Notes: generated by a model from the letters alone, not told the origin. Positions 1 to 8,654 are shown, counted from the first letter of the stretch. The stretch is 64,000 bases of DNA from an uncultured Bacilli bacterium (GCA_934700895.1 CAKUXV010000007.1:1-64000), one strand, 5' to 3'. Numbers and translations: made by a program.

Positions 1-423
1 AAAACGATGTTTTCCAATACAGCATCCAGCATCTTTCGGTCATATCCCTGTAAAGCATATCGGAACGAAACATCAGATAAATAGTATTTTTCTCGGGTCT
101 TTAAAATGTTCTTGCCCTGCAAGTCACAACGTTGGCAGGGATAAAGGCTTGTTCTAGCCAAAGAAGATAGTTATAAATGCTTTCTGCCGAAATGAAGCGA
201 TGTTTACTTTTTAAAAACAGCGAAATCGAATGGACAGAAAACGTCTTCCCCATATTTTCCATGACAAATTTCACGACGCGTTCAAATAAATCTTGCCTCT
301 TAATGGCGTGACGTTTCACGAAATCTCTCGATATCATCGTGCGATAAATCTCGTCCACGATTTGATATGCGGAAGAAGTTTCGTAATTCCCCAGAGCCAC
401 GATGAGAAACTCCCTTCGATTTC
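1..423 (-). pseudogene. Decayed AAA ATPase of the DUF4143 family (C-terminal part, window-edge partial)
   Basis: Reading the minus strand, 101-400 encodes a segment (SRDFVKRHAIKR, then RVVKFVMENMGKTFS, then SAESIYNYL) typical of the region after the ATPase domain in ATP-binding proteins with a C-terminal DUF4143 domain. The frame then closes at 101. The expected continuation, LQGKNILKTREKYYLSDV followed by RYALQGYD and VLENIVF, is in another frame at about 1-140 and runs off the window. A stop also lies just upstream at 422-424, and no intact N-terminal ATPase domain is visible. The gene therefore has at least two lesions. Family assignment is from remembered motif similarity. Proteins of this kind are often mobile, variably present ATPases with no clear role. 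Confidence 0.6.
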
Positions 424-595
424 ATTTTGCGGCACAATGAAAGAACGCAATAGTTTTTCAGTTTGAATCTGAAAAGCTTCTCTATCGAACATACTTTTTT
501 GGATTCAACCTTAAAACATTTTACAAAAGACAACAAATCAAAATACGCTGTCTATTTTATGAAAATACTAGTTTTCAACTGAAGGGAAAGAAAAA

Positions 596-781
596 TCAAT
601 TTCCGACAGGCCCGCCGAGAGCGTAAATCACGATAATGCAGGCGATGATAAGCGCGGCCATCACCGAAAAGAAAATCACGTACCCCGCTATTTTGGGTTT
701 GCGGTGCAGTTCTTCTTTTTGCTCCGGAGTCAAAAGAGACTCATCGATTTCTGGTATCGGTTCCTGGTCTTTCTTTTTCAT
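596..781 (-). CDS. Small single-pass membrane protein downstream of folC
   Basis: A 61-residue protein starting MKKKDQEPIPEIDESLLTPEQ. An acidic, charged N-terminal half (about 1-35) is followed by one hydrophobic helix (about 37-58) and a short GGPVGN end, so it is probably an N-in tail-anchored or single-pass membrane protein. The ATG at 781 overlaps the folC stop as ATGA, which argues for translational coupling and for this start over an upstream in-frame ATG at 814. No family recognised. It is the last gene of the smpB-folC unit; no clear terminator stem is seen right after it. Confidence 0.6.
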   Translation of the reverse strand: MKKKDQEPIPEIDESLLTPEQKEELHRKPKIAGYVIFFSVMAALIIACIIVIYALGGPVGN

Positions 782-2001
782 AAGCGCTGTTTTAAATAAG
801 CGACGAATTCCGGGCACCCCGTTGCCACAATCGTTTCGTCCGGATGCTCCGCTTCTAACTGCATTAAAGCCATTAAAGGATTCCCGATATAGGCATGGTC
901 TTCCACATAGAGGGCATAGCCCATCTCGTCTCTTGCATCTTCATGATCAAAGGTCGTTAAAGTCACCGAACCAGCGGCATCATCTAAAAGAGGAAGCATC
1001 GCGGAAAGATTTTGACGACGGAGGCAGGCGAATAGAACATGGACATCTTTCTTTTGGCCTAAGGTTGCAAAGCAACGACGGAGGACATCCACCGCTTGAG
1101 GGTTGTTCGCCCCATCAAAATAAACGACTCCATGGTGGTCGAGGTGGCCTTCTAATATCCCACCTTCTCGGAAAGAGGCGTTGATTTGTTCTTCATTTAG
1201 TCCTTGTAAACACGGAATCGTTTTTGCCGCCTCTAAAGCCAAACAGGCGTTGGTCACATGATAAGAAGCAAGCCCCGGAACGATAATGTCCTTATAAGGC
1301 GGATAATCAAAATGGAAGGCTTCGCGATTAACAAGATGAGGAAGATATACCCGTTCAATTCCACGAATCCACGTTTTCTTTTTGGCGGCGACAAGGCGAA
1401 GCGTTTCTTCCGCGCTTTCATCTATGCTCCCAACAATCACGGGAACGCCTTGAGAAATAATTCCCGAAATCGATAAAGCGATTTCGCTTAAAGTCGTCCC
1501 TAAATATTCGGTATGTTCCAAGGCGACGTTGGTGACGACCACACCGACTTGATTCAATTCTTCGATGTGGGTTGGATCTTCTTCTCCGCCCATCCCGCAT
1601 TCTAAAATGGCGAGGGACATATGGGCTTCTTGGAAAGCGAGCAATGCCACGGCAAGGCAAAATTCAAAACGGGTGATGCCGTATTGATCAGCCAAAGGCA
1701 AAAGGCGCTCCAAGTACTCGCAGGCCTTCTCTTCGGAAAGAGGTTTGCCATCTAACCAAATGGATTCGGTGAAATTTTGATAATAGAAATTATAAAAAGA
1801 GCCGACCCCTGTATGCTTCTTCGCTAAAACTAGACGCGTCAAATAAAAAACGGTCTCTCCCTTTCCATTGCTTCCCGCCACATGGATGACGTCGCCATCA
1901 AAATGAATTTTGGCCTTTCGAAGGAATTTAGGAAAAGAAAGGCTCGATATTTCTTGATTCCGGCTAGAAAGGAGGGCGTTTGCTTCGGATAAAGTCATCA
2001 T
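778..2001 (-). CDS. folC: Folylpolyglutamate / dihydrofolate synthase (FolC family)
   Basis: A 407-residue Mur-ligase-fold enzyme that adds glutamate to (dihydro)folate using ATP, in cytosolic one-carbon metabolism. The ATP loop is at residues 43-49 as GSNGKGE (usual form GTNGKGS). The later ECGMGGEEDPTH stretch matches the family's metal-binding EVGLGG-D-TN motif, and YFDGANNPQAV matches the C-terminal domain's DGAHNP motif. Length is close to the usual 420-430. Several family motifs are visibly altered (E for the last loop S, H for N after DPT), so it is a divergent member and substrate preference cannot be read off. The start overlaps the smpB stop by one base (TAATG), and ATGATG gives two possible first codons. 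It is co-transcribed with smpB. Confidence 0.85.
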   Translation of the reverse strand: MMTLSEANALLSSRNQEISSLSFPKFLRKAKIHFDGDVIHVAGSNGKGETVFYLTRLVLAKKHTGVGSFYNFYYQNFTESIWLDGKPLSEEKACEYLERLLPLADQYGITRFEFCLAVALLAFQEAHMSLAILECGMGGEEDPTHIEELNQVGVVVTNVALEHTEYLGTTLSEIALSISGIISQGVPVIVGSIDESAEETLRLVAAKKKTWIRGIERVYLPHLVNREAFHFDYPPYKDIIVPGLASYHVTNACLALEAAKTIPCLQGLNEEQINASFREGGILEGHLDHHGVVYFDGANNPQAVDVLRRCFATLGQKKDVHVLFACLRRQNLSAMLPLLDDAAGSVTLTTFDHEDARDEMGYALYVEDHAYIGNPLMALMQLEAEHPDETIVATGCPEFVAYLKQRL

Positions 2002-2477
2002 TAATCTTCCGCTCCTCGTCCATCTTTTAACGCGCGATCAATCCGCTTCTTCGCATCTCTCTCTTTGATGGCGTCACGTTTATCGTGGGCGGCTTTGCCT
2101 TTCGCCAAGGCGATTTCGACTTTAGCATATCCGCGAGAAAGGAAGACCTTCGTGGGAACGCAGGTCATGCCTGTTCCCTTAAGATTATTGCTTAATCGGC
2201 GAATTTCTTGCTTGGTGAGAAGGAGTTTACGGTCCCGAAGGTGATCCACGTTATAAATCGTTCCTTCTTTATAAGGGGCGATGTGCATATTCGCGATGAA
2301 CACCTCGTTGTTTTTGACATAGATATAACTATCCGCCAAAGAGGCGTTTCTTCCCCGCAGCGATTTGATTTCCGTACCGGTTAGAACTATTCCCGCGGTC
2401 ATGAAGTCACTCAAGAAATAAAGGAACCGGGCTTTGCGGTTTTCAAGTAGTACGCTGGAATCACTTTTCTTCGACAT
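2001..2477 (-). CDS. smpB: SsrA-binding protein SmpB
   Basis: A 158-residue SmpB, partner of tmRNA in trans-translation, which frees stalled ribosomes and tags the nascent peptide. Family signatures: GIVLTGTEIKSLR near residue 30, ANMHIAPYKEGT near 65, the DRKLLL-KEI segment, and the basic C-terminal tail (GKAAHDKRDAIKERDAKKRIDRAL) that enters the mRNA channel. Length is standard. A TATAAT box lies on the minus strand at about 2500-2505, giving a roughly 15-20 nt leader with an AAGG Shine-Dalgarno before the ATG. It is the first gene of smpB-folC-small membrane protein. The tmRNA gene itself is not in this window. Confidence 0.95.
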   Translation of the reverse strand: MSKKSDSSVLLENRKARFLYFLSDFMTAGIVLTGTEIKSLRGRNASLADSYIYVKNNEVFIANMHIAPYKEGTIYNVDHLRDRKLLLTKQEIRRLSNNLKGTGMTCVPTKVFLSRGYAKVEIALAKGKAAHDKRDAIKERDAKKRIDRALKDGRGAED

Positions 2478-2531
2478 GGTTAACCTTAATGGGGCAAATT
2501 ATAAATTCTACGAAGCCAATCCGCCACTTCT

Positions 2532-4124
2532 TTAGGCAAGGCTGATGGTGATGGTTGCATGATCGGCGGCCACTTCGTCAAAAGTAATGCGATAGGGGAA
2601 ATCCGATCCCTTGTTGAAGCAGGCATCGCCACTGGAATTGCGGAACGGGAAAGAGGAACGGTACGTCTTCATGGAGAAACTATCCCCTGTGCGGAACAAA
2701 TCGTTGTTGGTTCCATATTTCCCCGCGGCAAACGCCCCGTCGTTATCTGCTTCCATCATGTGGATCAAAGAGCAGCGGGTATCCACACCGTCGTTTTTAT
2801 TGCAGTTGCTTGCGCCAATCATATAGCCATAAACATAACGTCCATCGTAGGCTTTCATACCGTCCTTGGGATTTTCCATGTAGGAATAGGTGGTATCGTA
2901 CGTTGTGGTGTTTTGCTTCAATTCCAACATGCGGGAATCGATGTGATAGAGCTTCGCCCCATAGGTGCTATAGCCAAGCAAGCGTCCTGGATAACGTTCG
3001 TGGGAATCCAAATAATTGAGATCCGTCGGGGTATAGAGTTCCAAAAGCATGTATTCATCGTAAGCCGTACCGTTCCAAGAACTAGAAGGGATCAAGAGGC
3101 AATCCCCGCTTGTAGTGGAAGGATTGATGGAATAAGTTCCCGGCTCTTGGACCACGTGGGGAGAAGTCCATCCTAAAACCATTTTGCTATAAGCGTCATG
3201 GTCCAAGATGTTTTCATCCATCATATCCCAGCCACCGGCAAGGTTGGCTTTGCTATCGGTTTGGTTGGGATAATAATCATCAAGCCCATACATGTGGCCC
3301 GTCTCGTGAATTAAGGTATGCGCGTCAACTTTGGGAGAGTTCACCGCTTGATACAAGAAATCATAGGAAAGCCAGAAATAAAGGTTCGGAGTGGGGTTTT
3401 TAGTATTGGGATCGCACCATCCTCCGGCTGCACTCGTCATCGACATCCAATAGGTATAGGCCCAGTAATAATTGGTTTCGGAATCATATAAATTGGTGGG
3501 TGCATTCGTGCAATTGGGTCCCGAATACACGGCAATGACCCCATCGATATATCCATTCCCGTCCGAGTCAAAGGCTTTCGTCGCCCCATTGCCTTTCGCA
3601 CTTACGTAATTGTCATAAGCATAATGGATCAAATTGCCGCCGTTGTCGGATTCCCCTGTTCGGAGCGAGACGTAACGAGAATAGGCATTCTTCTGGGTTA
3701 AACCCGTCTTATAAACAGGGGCCACTTCAAAGGAAAGATTGCTCTTGCCGTAGCTGCTTTTGGAATAGAAAGAAGAAACGGATTCCCAGTACCCCGTATC
3801 TTCTGCGGTTCCGTTCAAGGCAACGTCTAAATCCTTGAGGGATTGGTTCGAAAAAGGCGAGTCGGTGAATTCGATGGGCAAAACTAGCAGTTTGACGTCG
3901 CCGCTAGGGGGAAGGGTGTCCGCCCCATAGGTTTCATGGGCGGATTTCAAACTAAAAGGAAGGACGTCCGTGGTCCAATCTTTCTCGTGGTTCACCCCAT
4001 TGCTGGCATTGGGGTTGCCGCCGGTAATCCCGCCGAAAAGGATGTCATAAATGGAGCAGCTCGTTAGAGCAAGCGGCAAGGCTCCAACGAAAGTGAATAA
4101 AAGGAATTTCTTAAGGTTTTTCAT
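2532..4124 (-). CDS. Secreted M6-family zinc metalloprotease lipoprotein
   Basis: A 530-residue lipoprotein. A Lys-rich start and hydrophobic helix end in the lipobox LTSC (Cys at about 23), so it should be lipid-anchored outside the cell. HETGHMYGLDDYY at about 275 is the HExxHxxGxxD zinc site of M6 (immune inhibitor A-like) peptidases; the upstream DSDGNGYIDG looks like a calcium-binding loop. The rest is a Tyr/Ser-rich extracellular domain. Its own promoter is TTGACC (4154-4159), a 16-bp spacer and TATAGT (4132-4137), with only 7 nt to the ATG and no Shine-Dalgarno, so the mRNA is probably leaderless. It is divergent from the CDF transporter. Substrate unknown; likely roles are protein scavenging or cleavage of host or competitor proteins. 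Confidence 0.8.
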   Translation of the reverse strand: MKNLKKFLLFTFVGALPLALTSCSIYDILFGGITGGNPNASNGVNHEKDWTTDVLPFSLKSAHETYGADTLPPSGDVKLLVLPIEFTDSPFSNQSLKDLDVALNGTAEDTGYWESVSSFYSKSSYGKSNLSFEVAPVYKTGLTQKNAYSRYVSLRTGESDNGGNLIHYAYDNYVSAKGNGATKAFDSDGNGYIDGVIAVYSGPNCTNAPTNLYDSETNYYWAYTYWMSMTSAAGGWCDPNTKNPTPNLYFWLSYDFLYQAVNSPKVDAHTLIHETGHMYGLDDYYPNQTDSKANLAGGWDMMDENILDHDAYSKMVLGWTSPHVVQEPGTYSINPSTTSGDCLLIPSSSWNGTAYDEYMLLELYTPTDLNYLDSHERYPGRLLGYSTYGAKLYHIDSRMLELKQNTTTYDTTYSYMENPKDGMKAYDGRYVYGYMIGASNCNKNDGVDTRCSLIHMMEADNDGAFAAGKYGTNNDLFRTGDSFSMKTYRSSFPFRNSSGDACFNKGSDFPYRITFDEVAADHATITISLA

Positions 4125-4242
4125 CGTTCTTACTATAGAGGAAATTAAAGGGAGGTCAATGCTTCTGAAGGCGCTTGCCTACATTACCCCTTTGGATTTT
4201 AACATTGACTAACCATTGTCAAACAAGGGATAACATGAGGAC
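4125..4242 (+). promoter_or_regulatory. Divergent, probably leaderless promoters for the M6 lipoprotein and CDF transporter
   Basis: Plus strand: TTGACT (4205-4210), 18-bp spacer, GATAAC (4229-4234), 8 nt, then ATG at 4243. Minus strand: TTGACC (4159-4154), 16 bp, TATAGT (4137-4132), 7 nt, then ATG at 4124. In both cases transcription would start at or next to the start codon. An inverted repeat TTGAC-N8-GTCAA spans 4205-4222 and could be an operator for the metal transporter; this is inference. Confidence 0.6.
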
Positions 4243-5418
4243 ATGAAACTTTTGCGTCGATTATTCATTAAAAATTACCAAAACGTTCAGGACGAAGCCG
4301 TCCGTTCCGCTCACGGCATCCTCGCCGCTTGGCTTGGTCTCCTCATCAACGTGATTTTGGTCGGAATGAAATTAACTTTAGCCATCTTATTGGCCTCGCA
4401 GTCCTCTTGGATTTTCCCAATGGCCCTGCTTGCCGACTGCATCGACAGCGCAGGCGACATGGCCTCTAACATCGTGACCTTAGTAGGCTTCCGCGCCGCT
4501 TCTAAGCCCGCGGATGCTGATCACCCCTATGGCCACGAAAGAATGGAATATATCGCCGGCATTTTAGTCGCCACCTTGGTTTTGGTTGCAGGAGGCGAAC
4601 TCATTGTGAATTCCATCAAAGGAATCGTTGCGCGAGAAGCCGCCTTCTATACCTGGCCAACCGTCATCGTCTTAATCGTCGCGGTTGGGTTAAAGGTATT
4701 GCAGGGCCTTATGAATTTAAGCATAGCCAAAACGATTTCCTCCCCGGCTTTAAAAGCCACGGCAATCGATAGTTTCACCGACACAGCCGCCACCTTCGCC
4801 GTCGTTTTGTCAGCGATTTTATCCATTACGTTGAATTGGACTTTTCTAGATGGGTATTTTGGAATTGGGGTTGCTTGTTTCATCATCTACTCCGGAATCC
4901 GCATGATTCAAGAAACCGCGAATCCGTTAATTGGGTTAGCTTTCTCCGCCAATGACGTGGAGAACATCACCTCTTTAGCCATGCAATGTCCTGGGATTCT
5001 TGGCGTTCACGACGTCTTGTTCCACCGTTATGGACCGACCAAAGTCTTCATCACCCTCCACGTGGAAGTATCCGCGGACCAAAAGCTTCCCGCTATCCAT
5101 GAAACCATCGATTCCTTGGAACGGGAGATTAACGCCAAATACCACGCGGAAACCACCATCCACATTGATCCGGTGGAATCGGATCAAGAATCCAAGGAAG
5201 TTAGAGAAAAGGCCATGATGGTTTTGAAGGAATTCTACGAAAAACCATCCATGCACGACTTGCATATTTACCATGATGAGAAGGGGACCCGCATCGAATT
5301 CGACGTCCTTCTTCCTTATTCCTTAGAAGCGAAAAAAGAGGAAATCCTAAAGGCGTTATCCCAAGCTTTCCCCCAGAAGCAGTTAGACGTAACCTTCGAC
5401 CATTCTTACGCCGAATAG
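4243..5418 (+). CDS. Cation diffusion facilitator (CDF) family metal transporter
   Basis: A 391-residue inner-membrane metal/proton antiporter, normally exporting Zn, Mn, Fe or Co. Six hydrophobic segments lie within the first ~215 residues. The metal-site region ADCIDSAGDMASN is at 64-76 (Asp65, Asp68, Asp72) and is followed by HPYGHER at 94-100, a hallmark of bacterial CDF proteins. The cytosolic C-terminal part (about 220-391) contains the usual dimerisation fold plus a second similar ferredoxin-like stretch, so it is longer than the common ~300-residue members. Metal specificity cannot be read from sequence. It is a single gene followed by a hairpin terminator at 5426-5457. Confidence 0.9.
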   Translation: MKLLRRLFIKNYQNVQDEAVRSAHGILAAWLGLLINVILVGMKLTLAILLASQSSWIFPMALLADCIDSAGDMASNIVTLVGFRAASKPADADHPYGHERMEYIAGILVATLVLVAGGELIVNSIKGIVAREAAFYTWPTVIVLIVAVGLKVLQGLMNLSIAKTISSPALKATAIDSFTDTAATFAVVLSAILSITLNWTFLDGYFGIGVACFIIYSGIRMIQETANPLIGLAFSANDVENITSLAMQCPGILGVHDVLFHRYGPTKVFITLHVEVSADQKLPAIHETIDSLEREINAKYHAETTIHIDPVESDQESKEVREKAMMVLKEFYEKPSMHDLHIYHDEKGTRIEFDVLLPYSLEAKKEEILKALSQAFPQKQLDVTFDHSYAE

Positions 5419-5425
5419 AACATAA

Positions 5426-5457
5426 AAAATCGCCCCGTTATCAAGCGAGGCGATTTT
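5426..5457. terminator. Bidirectional terminator between the CDF gene and gpmA
   Basis: AAAATCGCC and GGCGATTTT form a stem with A/T tracts on both sides, so it can end the plus-strand CDF transcript and the minus-strand gpmA transcript. Confidence 0.85.
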
Positions 5458-5470
5458 CGTTACCTAAGAA

Positions 5471-6178
5471 TTAGAGGTAGTACTTGTTGAGGACCTTGAG
5501 GTCTTTCTCATCCAATTCGTAAACCAAGGGTTTCCCAGTCGGGATTTCGACGGAGATGATTTGGTCCGGGGTGAGGTGTTCCAGCATCATAACGATGGCG
5601 CGGAGCGAATTGCCGTGGGCCGCGATGAGAACTTTCTTGCCGGCTTTGATTTCCGGGGCGATCTTCTCGTCGAAATAGGGCTTCACGCGGTCAGCAGTGT
5701 CGATGAGGCATTCCGTAAGGGGGCAATCCTCGATCGTCATTTCTCCCTTGGCGACCAATTCTTTGTATTTTTCTTGGTTGCCGGGCCAACGCTCATCCTC
5801 TTTGGTGAGGGCTAGAGGCGGGACATCCGCGCTGCGGCGCCAGATGTGAACTTGCTCATCGCCCCATTTTTTGGCGGAATCGGCTTTGTTGAGGCCTTGG
5901 AGAGCACCATAGTGACGCTCATTGAGTCTCCAGGAATAGAACTTCGGAATCGAGGTTTCACCCATTTCGGACAAAACGAAGTCCATCGTGTGGTTGGCGC
6001 GCTTCAAAACGGAAGAGAACGCCATATCGAAGGTATATCCCTTCTCTTTGAGTAATTTGCCAGCGGCTTTGGCTTCGGCAACGCCATTTTCCGAAAGCTC
6101 GACATCCGTCCAACCCGTGAAGAGGTTTTTGAGATTCCATTCGCTTTGGCCATGGCGAATCAAGACTAATTTAACCAT
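5471..6178 (-). CDS. gpmA: 2,3-bisphosphoglycerate-dependent phosphoglycerate mutase
   Basis: A 235-residue cofactor-dependent phosphoglycerate mutase interconverting 3- and 2-phosphoglycerate in glycolysis. Catalytic RHGQSEWN with the phosphohistidine lies at 8-15, LNERHYGALQGLNK near 87-100 and AAHGNSLRA near 182 carries the second His. Length is standard. A TATAAT box lies at 6216-6221 on the minus strand, and the inverted repeat TTCGGT-N7-ACCGAA (6193-6211) sits at the predicted transcription start and next to the AAAGGA Shine-Dalgarno, so it is a possible operator or leader hairpin. It is monocistronic, ending at the shared terminator with the CDF gene. Confidence 0.95.
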   Translation of the reverse strand: MVKLVLIRHGQSEWNLKNLFTGWTDVELSENGVAEAKAAGKLLKEKGYTFDMAFSSVLKRANHTMDFVLSEMGETSIPKFYSWRLNERHYGALQGLNKADSAKKWGDEQVHIWRRSADVPPLALTKEDERWPGNQEKYKELVAKGEMTIEDCPLTECLIDTADRVKPYFDEKIAPEIKAGKKVLIAAHGNSLRAIVMMLEHLTPDQIISVEIPTGKPLVYELDEKDLKVLNKYYL

Positions 6179-6189
6179 TGAAACAATAT

Positions 6190-6221
6190 CCTTTCGGTCT
6201 TATGAACCGAAGGGAATTATA
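6190..6221 (-). promoter_or_regulatory. gpmA promoter with inverted repeat at +1
   Basis: A minus-strand TATAAT (6221-6216) is followed by a palindrome whose arms are TTCGGT and ACCGAA (6193-6211). The arms extend to 9 bp with one wobble. Part of the repeat is the likely ribosome-binding region. Regulation is inferred only from this arrangement. Confidence 0.45.
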
Positions 6222-6288
6222 AAGCAAATCGAAAGATGGGGCGAGGTCTTCGCGTCCAAAATGAAAGTAAAATCAACAAATTCGAGGT

Positions 6289-6975
6289 TTAGGCCAGACG
6301 AAGAGCCATCGCCAAGGCGATTTGAGAGGCGATTTCCGAACACTTCTTCACGTTTAGGGGGTATTCGACTTCCGGGTGTTCCGCATCGCTGATCACGCGA
6401 ATCGCAACGAAAGGAACATGGAAGACGGAAGCAATTTGAGCAAACGGAGCACTTTCCATATCCAAACAAAGAGAGCCAAATTCCTCGGTGATGTTTTTCT
6501 TCTTTTCCCCTTCGGATAAGAAGGTATCGCCACTAGAAATGGTCCCTTCCACATAGGGGATGGATAAGCCTTTGCAAACTTGCCCCGCCACTTCCATCAA
6601 GGATTTGCAGCCTGGGAGATAAATCATGTTGATGCCTGAGATGAGGCCTTTGGGGTCGCCAATCGCCGAGGTATCCATATCGTGTTCCACGTATTGGTTG
6701 CCAATCACAGCGGAAAAGATATCCGCTTTCTCTTTGTTTTGGCTACCAGCAACGCCGACATTGATGAAAGAATCCACTTTATACAAATTGGCTATCGAGG
6801 CGATGGCGCTCGCGGCAAAGCCTTTTCCGATGCCAGAAATCGCGACCAAAAATTTCTTTTCGTCCTTTTCGACTTCGAAAATCTCCGTGTAACCAACGCA
6901 GCGGTTTTCCAAGATTTCTACATTTTGTAGAAGCTCCGAGGCTTCTTTTTCCATTGCAAACAGTAAACAAACCAT
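6289..6975 (-). CDS. mtnN: 5'-methylthioadenosine / S-adenosylhomocysteine nucleosidase
   Basis: A 228-residue MTA/SAH nucleosidase that cleaves MTA and SAH to adenine plus thioribose products, in methionine salvage and methyl-cycle clean-up. Family features: the N-terminal AMEKEA, ISGIGKGFAA near 50, NVGVAGS near 72, SGDTF near 150, LDMESAPFAQIA near 170 (catalytic-site Glu of the nucleoside phosphorylase fold) and VISDAEH near 197 with the catalytic Asp. A promoter TAGACA-N16-TAGAAT (7010-6983) overlaps the stop codon of the upstream gene. The -10 box ends 7 nt before the ATG and there is no Shine-Dalgarno, so a leaderless transcript is likely. Confidence 0.92.
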   Translation of the reverse strand: MVCLLFAMEKEASELLQNVEILENRCVGYTEIFEVEKDEKKFLVAISGIGKGFAASAIASIANLYKVDSFINVGVAGSQNKEKADIFSAVIGNQYVEHDMDTSAIGDPKGLISGINMIYLPGCKSLMEVAGQVCKGLSIPYVEGTISSGDTFLSEGEKKKNITEEFGSLCLDMESAPFAQIASVFHVPFVAIRVISDAEHPEVEYPLNVKKCSEIASQIALAMALRLA

Positions 6976-6982
6976 GGCGGTT

Positions 6983-7010
6983 ATTCTAGCGTTATCCGCC
7001 GAATTGTCTA
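6983..7010 (-). promoter_or_regulatory. mtnN promoter, leaderless type
   Basis: Minus strand TAGACA (7010-7005), 16-bp spacer and TAGAAT (6988-6983), then 7 nt to the ATG. The first three bases of the -35 box are the TAG stop of the gene upstream. Confidence 0.6.
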
Positions 7011-7553
7011 CCTTTTCTCACCCTTTTTGCGGTGAAAATGCAGTTCTTGGAGGTCCGTGGAATCAAAAGAAGGGAAATAAGCTGCGCGAACTTTCGAAGA
7101 ATCATCCACGACGACAATCGAAAAATCACGATAGGCGGATAAATCCAAAAGAGGAGATATCGTATAGGTTAACGAAGCAGACTTTCTGGCGTTGCGAGGG
7201 ATGGCAATGCTATAGGTAGAACCTCGGCGCGAAATAAACCTGGAATCGGGGTCATTGGATAAGGGCAATCCATCTAAATGGGCCACGAGGCTTTCGACGC
7301 CGTCTTTCTTTCCATAAAGGTCAAATCCGGAATAAACGCGGTCTCTGGCATCAACGTTTTCGAAGGTCAAATCCAAACGAACATCTCGACGATCAATATA
7401 AGCGTGACGACGGCATTGGACGTTGAAGTCGCCGCTGCGGAAAAGGTTTTGGGCAATGAAAATTAAAATCGCGACGAGGGCGGATAGCCCCATCGTGATT
7501 ACCGTGACCCAGAATCCGGCTTTTGCTGCAACATCGAATTGGAAAACAAACAT
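7008..7553 (-). CDS. Membrane-anchored hypothetical protein
   Basis: A 181-residue protein not recognised as a named family. Residues about 10-38 form one transmembrane helix. The remainder looks like a beta-rich globular domain with alternating hydrophobics (for example RVYSGFDLYGKK, STYSIAIPRN, FSIVVVDDSSK), probably outside the membrane if the N-terminus is inside. It starts ATG at 7553 with a weak AGG upstream and a TATGAT box about 20 nt further up. It ends just before mtnN, whose promoter overlaps its stop codon. Function unknown. Confidence 0.6.
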   Translation of the reverse strand: MFVFQFDVAAKAGFWVTVITMGLSALVAILIFIAQNLFRSGDFNVQCRRHAYIDRRDVRLDLTFENVDARDRVYSGFDLYGKKDGVESLVAHLDGLPLSNDPDSRFISRRGSTYSIAIPRNARKSASLTYTISPLLDLSAYRDFSIVVVDDSSKVRAAYFPSFDSTDLQELHFHRKKGEKR

Positions 7554-7582
7554 ACGTACCTAATGCTTTTCTATCATACGCG

Positions 7583-7620
7583 GAAATAAAAGCGGGGAAA
7601 GGTGCAAGCGCTTTCCCCGC
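7583..7620 (-). terminator. Terminator of the alpha/beta hydrolase gene
   Basis: The minus strand reads GCGGGGAAAG, a 9-nt loop, CTTTCCCCGC, then TTTTATTT: a 10-bp GC-rich stem followed by U-rich sequence. Confidence 0.9.
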
Positions 7621-7639
7621 GTCTTTTCCAAAGAAAACC

Positions 7640-8542
7640 TTATTTTCCGAGCACGAAATCCCGAATATCCATGAACACGGTCCCACGTTCCGTTTCATTG
7701 GTGATTTCATGACGCATATGGGGATAGAGTTTAACCGTAACGTTTCTTACGCCCAATTTTTGATAAGCAGCACAAAGCCAAGTGGGCCCTTTTCCGAATT
7801 GACCTACGGGGTCTTCTTCTCCAGCGATGATGAAAATCTGTTCGTCTTTGGCTACGCGCTTCAGTTCTTTTTTCGTCCAAATTAGGCGCACGCCCCGAAG
7901 CAATTCCTTCCAGAAGCCTCCCGTTGGTGGGAATCCACAATAAGGATGCGCGGCATAGGCTTTGCGGTTTTCTTCGTCATACGAAAGCCAATCGAGTTCG
8001 GTTTCGGCATCCTTCACGCTTTTGGCGTATCCCCCTAGGCTTAATTTCGTTAACGATGGGTTCGGTTTATCCCAGTTGGATTTATGAACCTTCAAGCACG
8101 CTAGCAAATAGCCCATTTTCATAAGTCCAGCCTGACCGCCGTTGCTGCCAATGATCAAGGTCCGGTCCGAATCATGGGGATAAACCTGCAAGCGGCGTTG
8201 GGTCATAAACGACCCCATGGAATGCCCCGCTTGAGTCGTGGGCAATCCATTCTTACGCGCGAGCACGCACATCATATGGATGCCTTCGACGTTTTTGGCA
8301 AAGCCGTTCTCCGGCCACTTCATCTGGTCTTCGGGATTGGGGGCGTTAAGTCCTTGGCCAATCGCGTCTAAAACCCACACTTCGATATGAAAATCGTTTA
8401 AATAACGGGCAAGTTCATCATAACGAGCGCTATATTCCTGCATGCCCGTAATCATGCAGTAATTGGCTTCGGGGTTCGGAGTCGGCCAATGATGGCCTTT
8501 CATAACGGTCCCGTCGCGGAGTTGTACCTGAAATTCTTCCAT
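7640..8542 (-). CDS. Alpha/beta hydrolase, monoacylglycerol lipase / lysophospholipase-like
   Basis: A 300-residue serine hydrolase of the Hydrolase_4 type. The nucleophile elbow GHSMGS is near residue 107 (Ser in the middle), the acid is in GEEDPVGQFGKG near 243, and the catalytic His is in YPHMRHEITNE near 277. No signal peptide is seen, so it is cytosolic. Such enzymes cleave monoacylglycerols or lysophospholipids, but substrate cannot be set here. The start is supported by AAGGAG about 8 nt upstream. The leader contains a stem (CGGGCCTGGA with TCCAGCCCG, 8560-8587) below a TATAAT box near 8600. Single-gene unit ending at a strong terminator. Confidence 0.85.
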   Translation of the reverse strand: MEEFQVQLRDGTVMKGHHWPTPNPEANYCMITGMQEYSARYDELARYLNDFHIEVWVLDAIGQGLNAPNPEDQMKWPENGFAKNVEGIHMMCVLARKNGLPTTQAGHSMGSFMTQRRLQVYPHDSDRTLIIGSNGGQAGLMKMGYLLACLKVHKSNWDKPNPSLTKLSLGGYAKSVKDAETELDWLSYDEENRKAYAAHPYCGFPPTGGFWKELLRGVRLIWTKKELKRVAKDEQIFIIAGEEDPVGQFGKGPTWLCAAYQKLGVRNVTVKLYPHMRHEITNETERGTVFMDIRDFVLGK

Positions 8543-8654
8543 TCTCGTTCTCCTTATTTCGGGCTGGAGTTTCCTTTTCCAGGCCCGCTTCTATTTCATT
8601 ATAAGAAAGGCCCGAAAAAATAGAAAAGGGGAAAATTCGACAAAATCGCGATTA

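Noticed and set aside
636..1184. Open reading frame of 182 codons on the plus strand
   Set aside because: It is the antisense shadow of folC and the small membrane protein; no ribosome site and repetitive His/Arg-rich translation.
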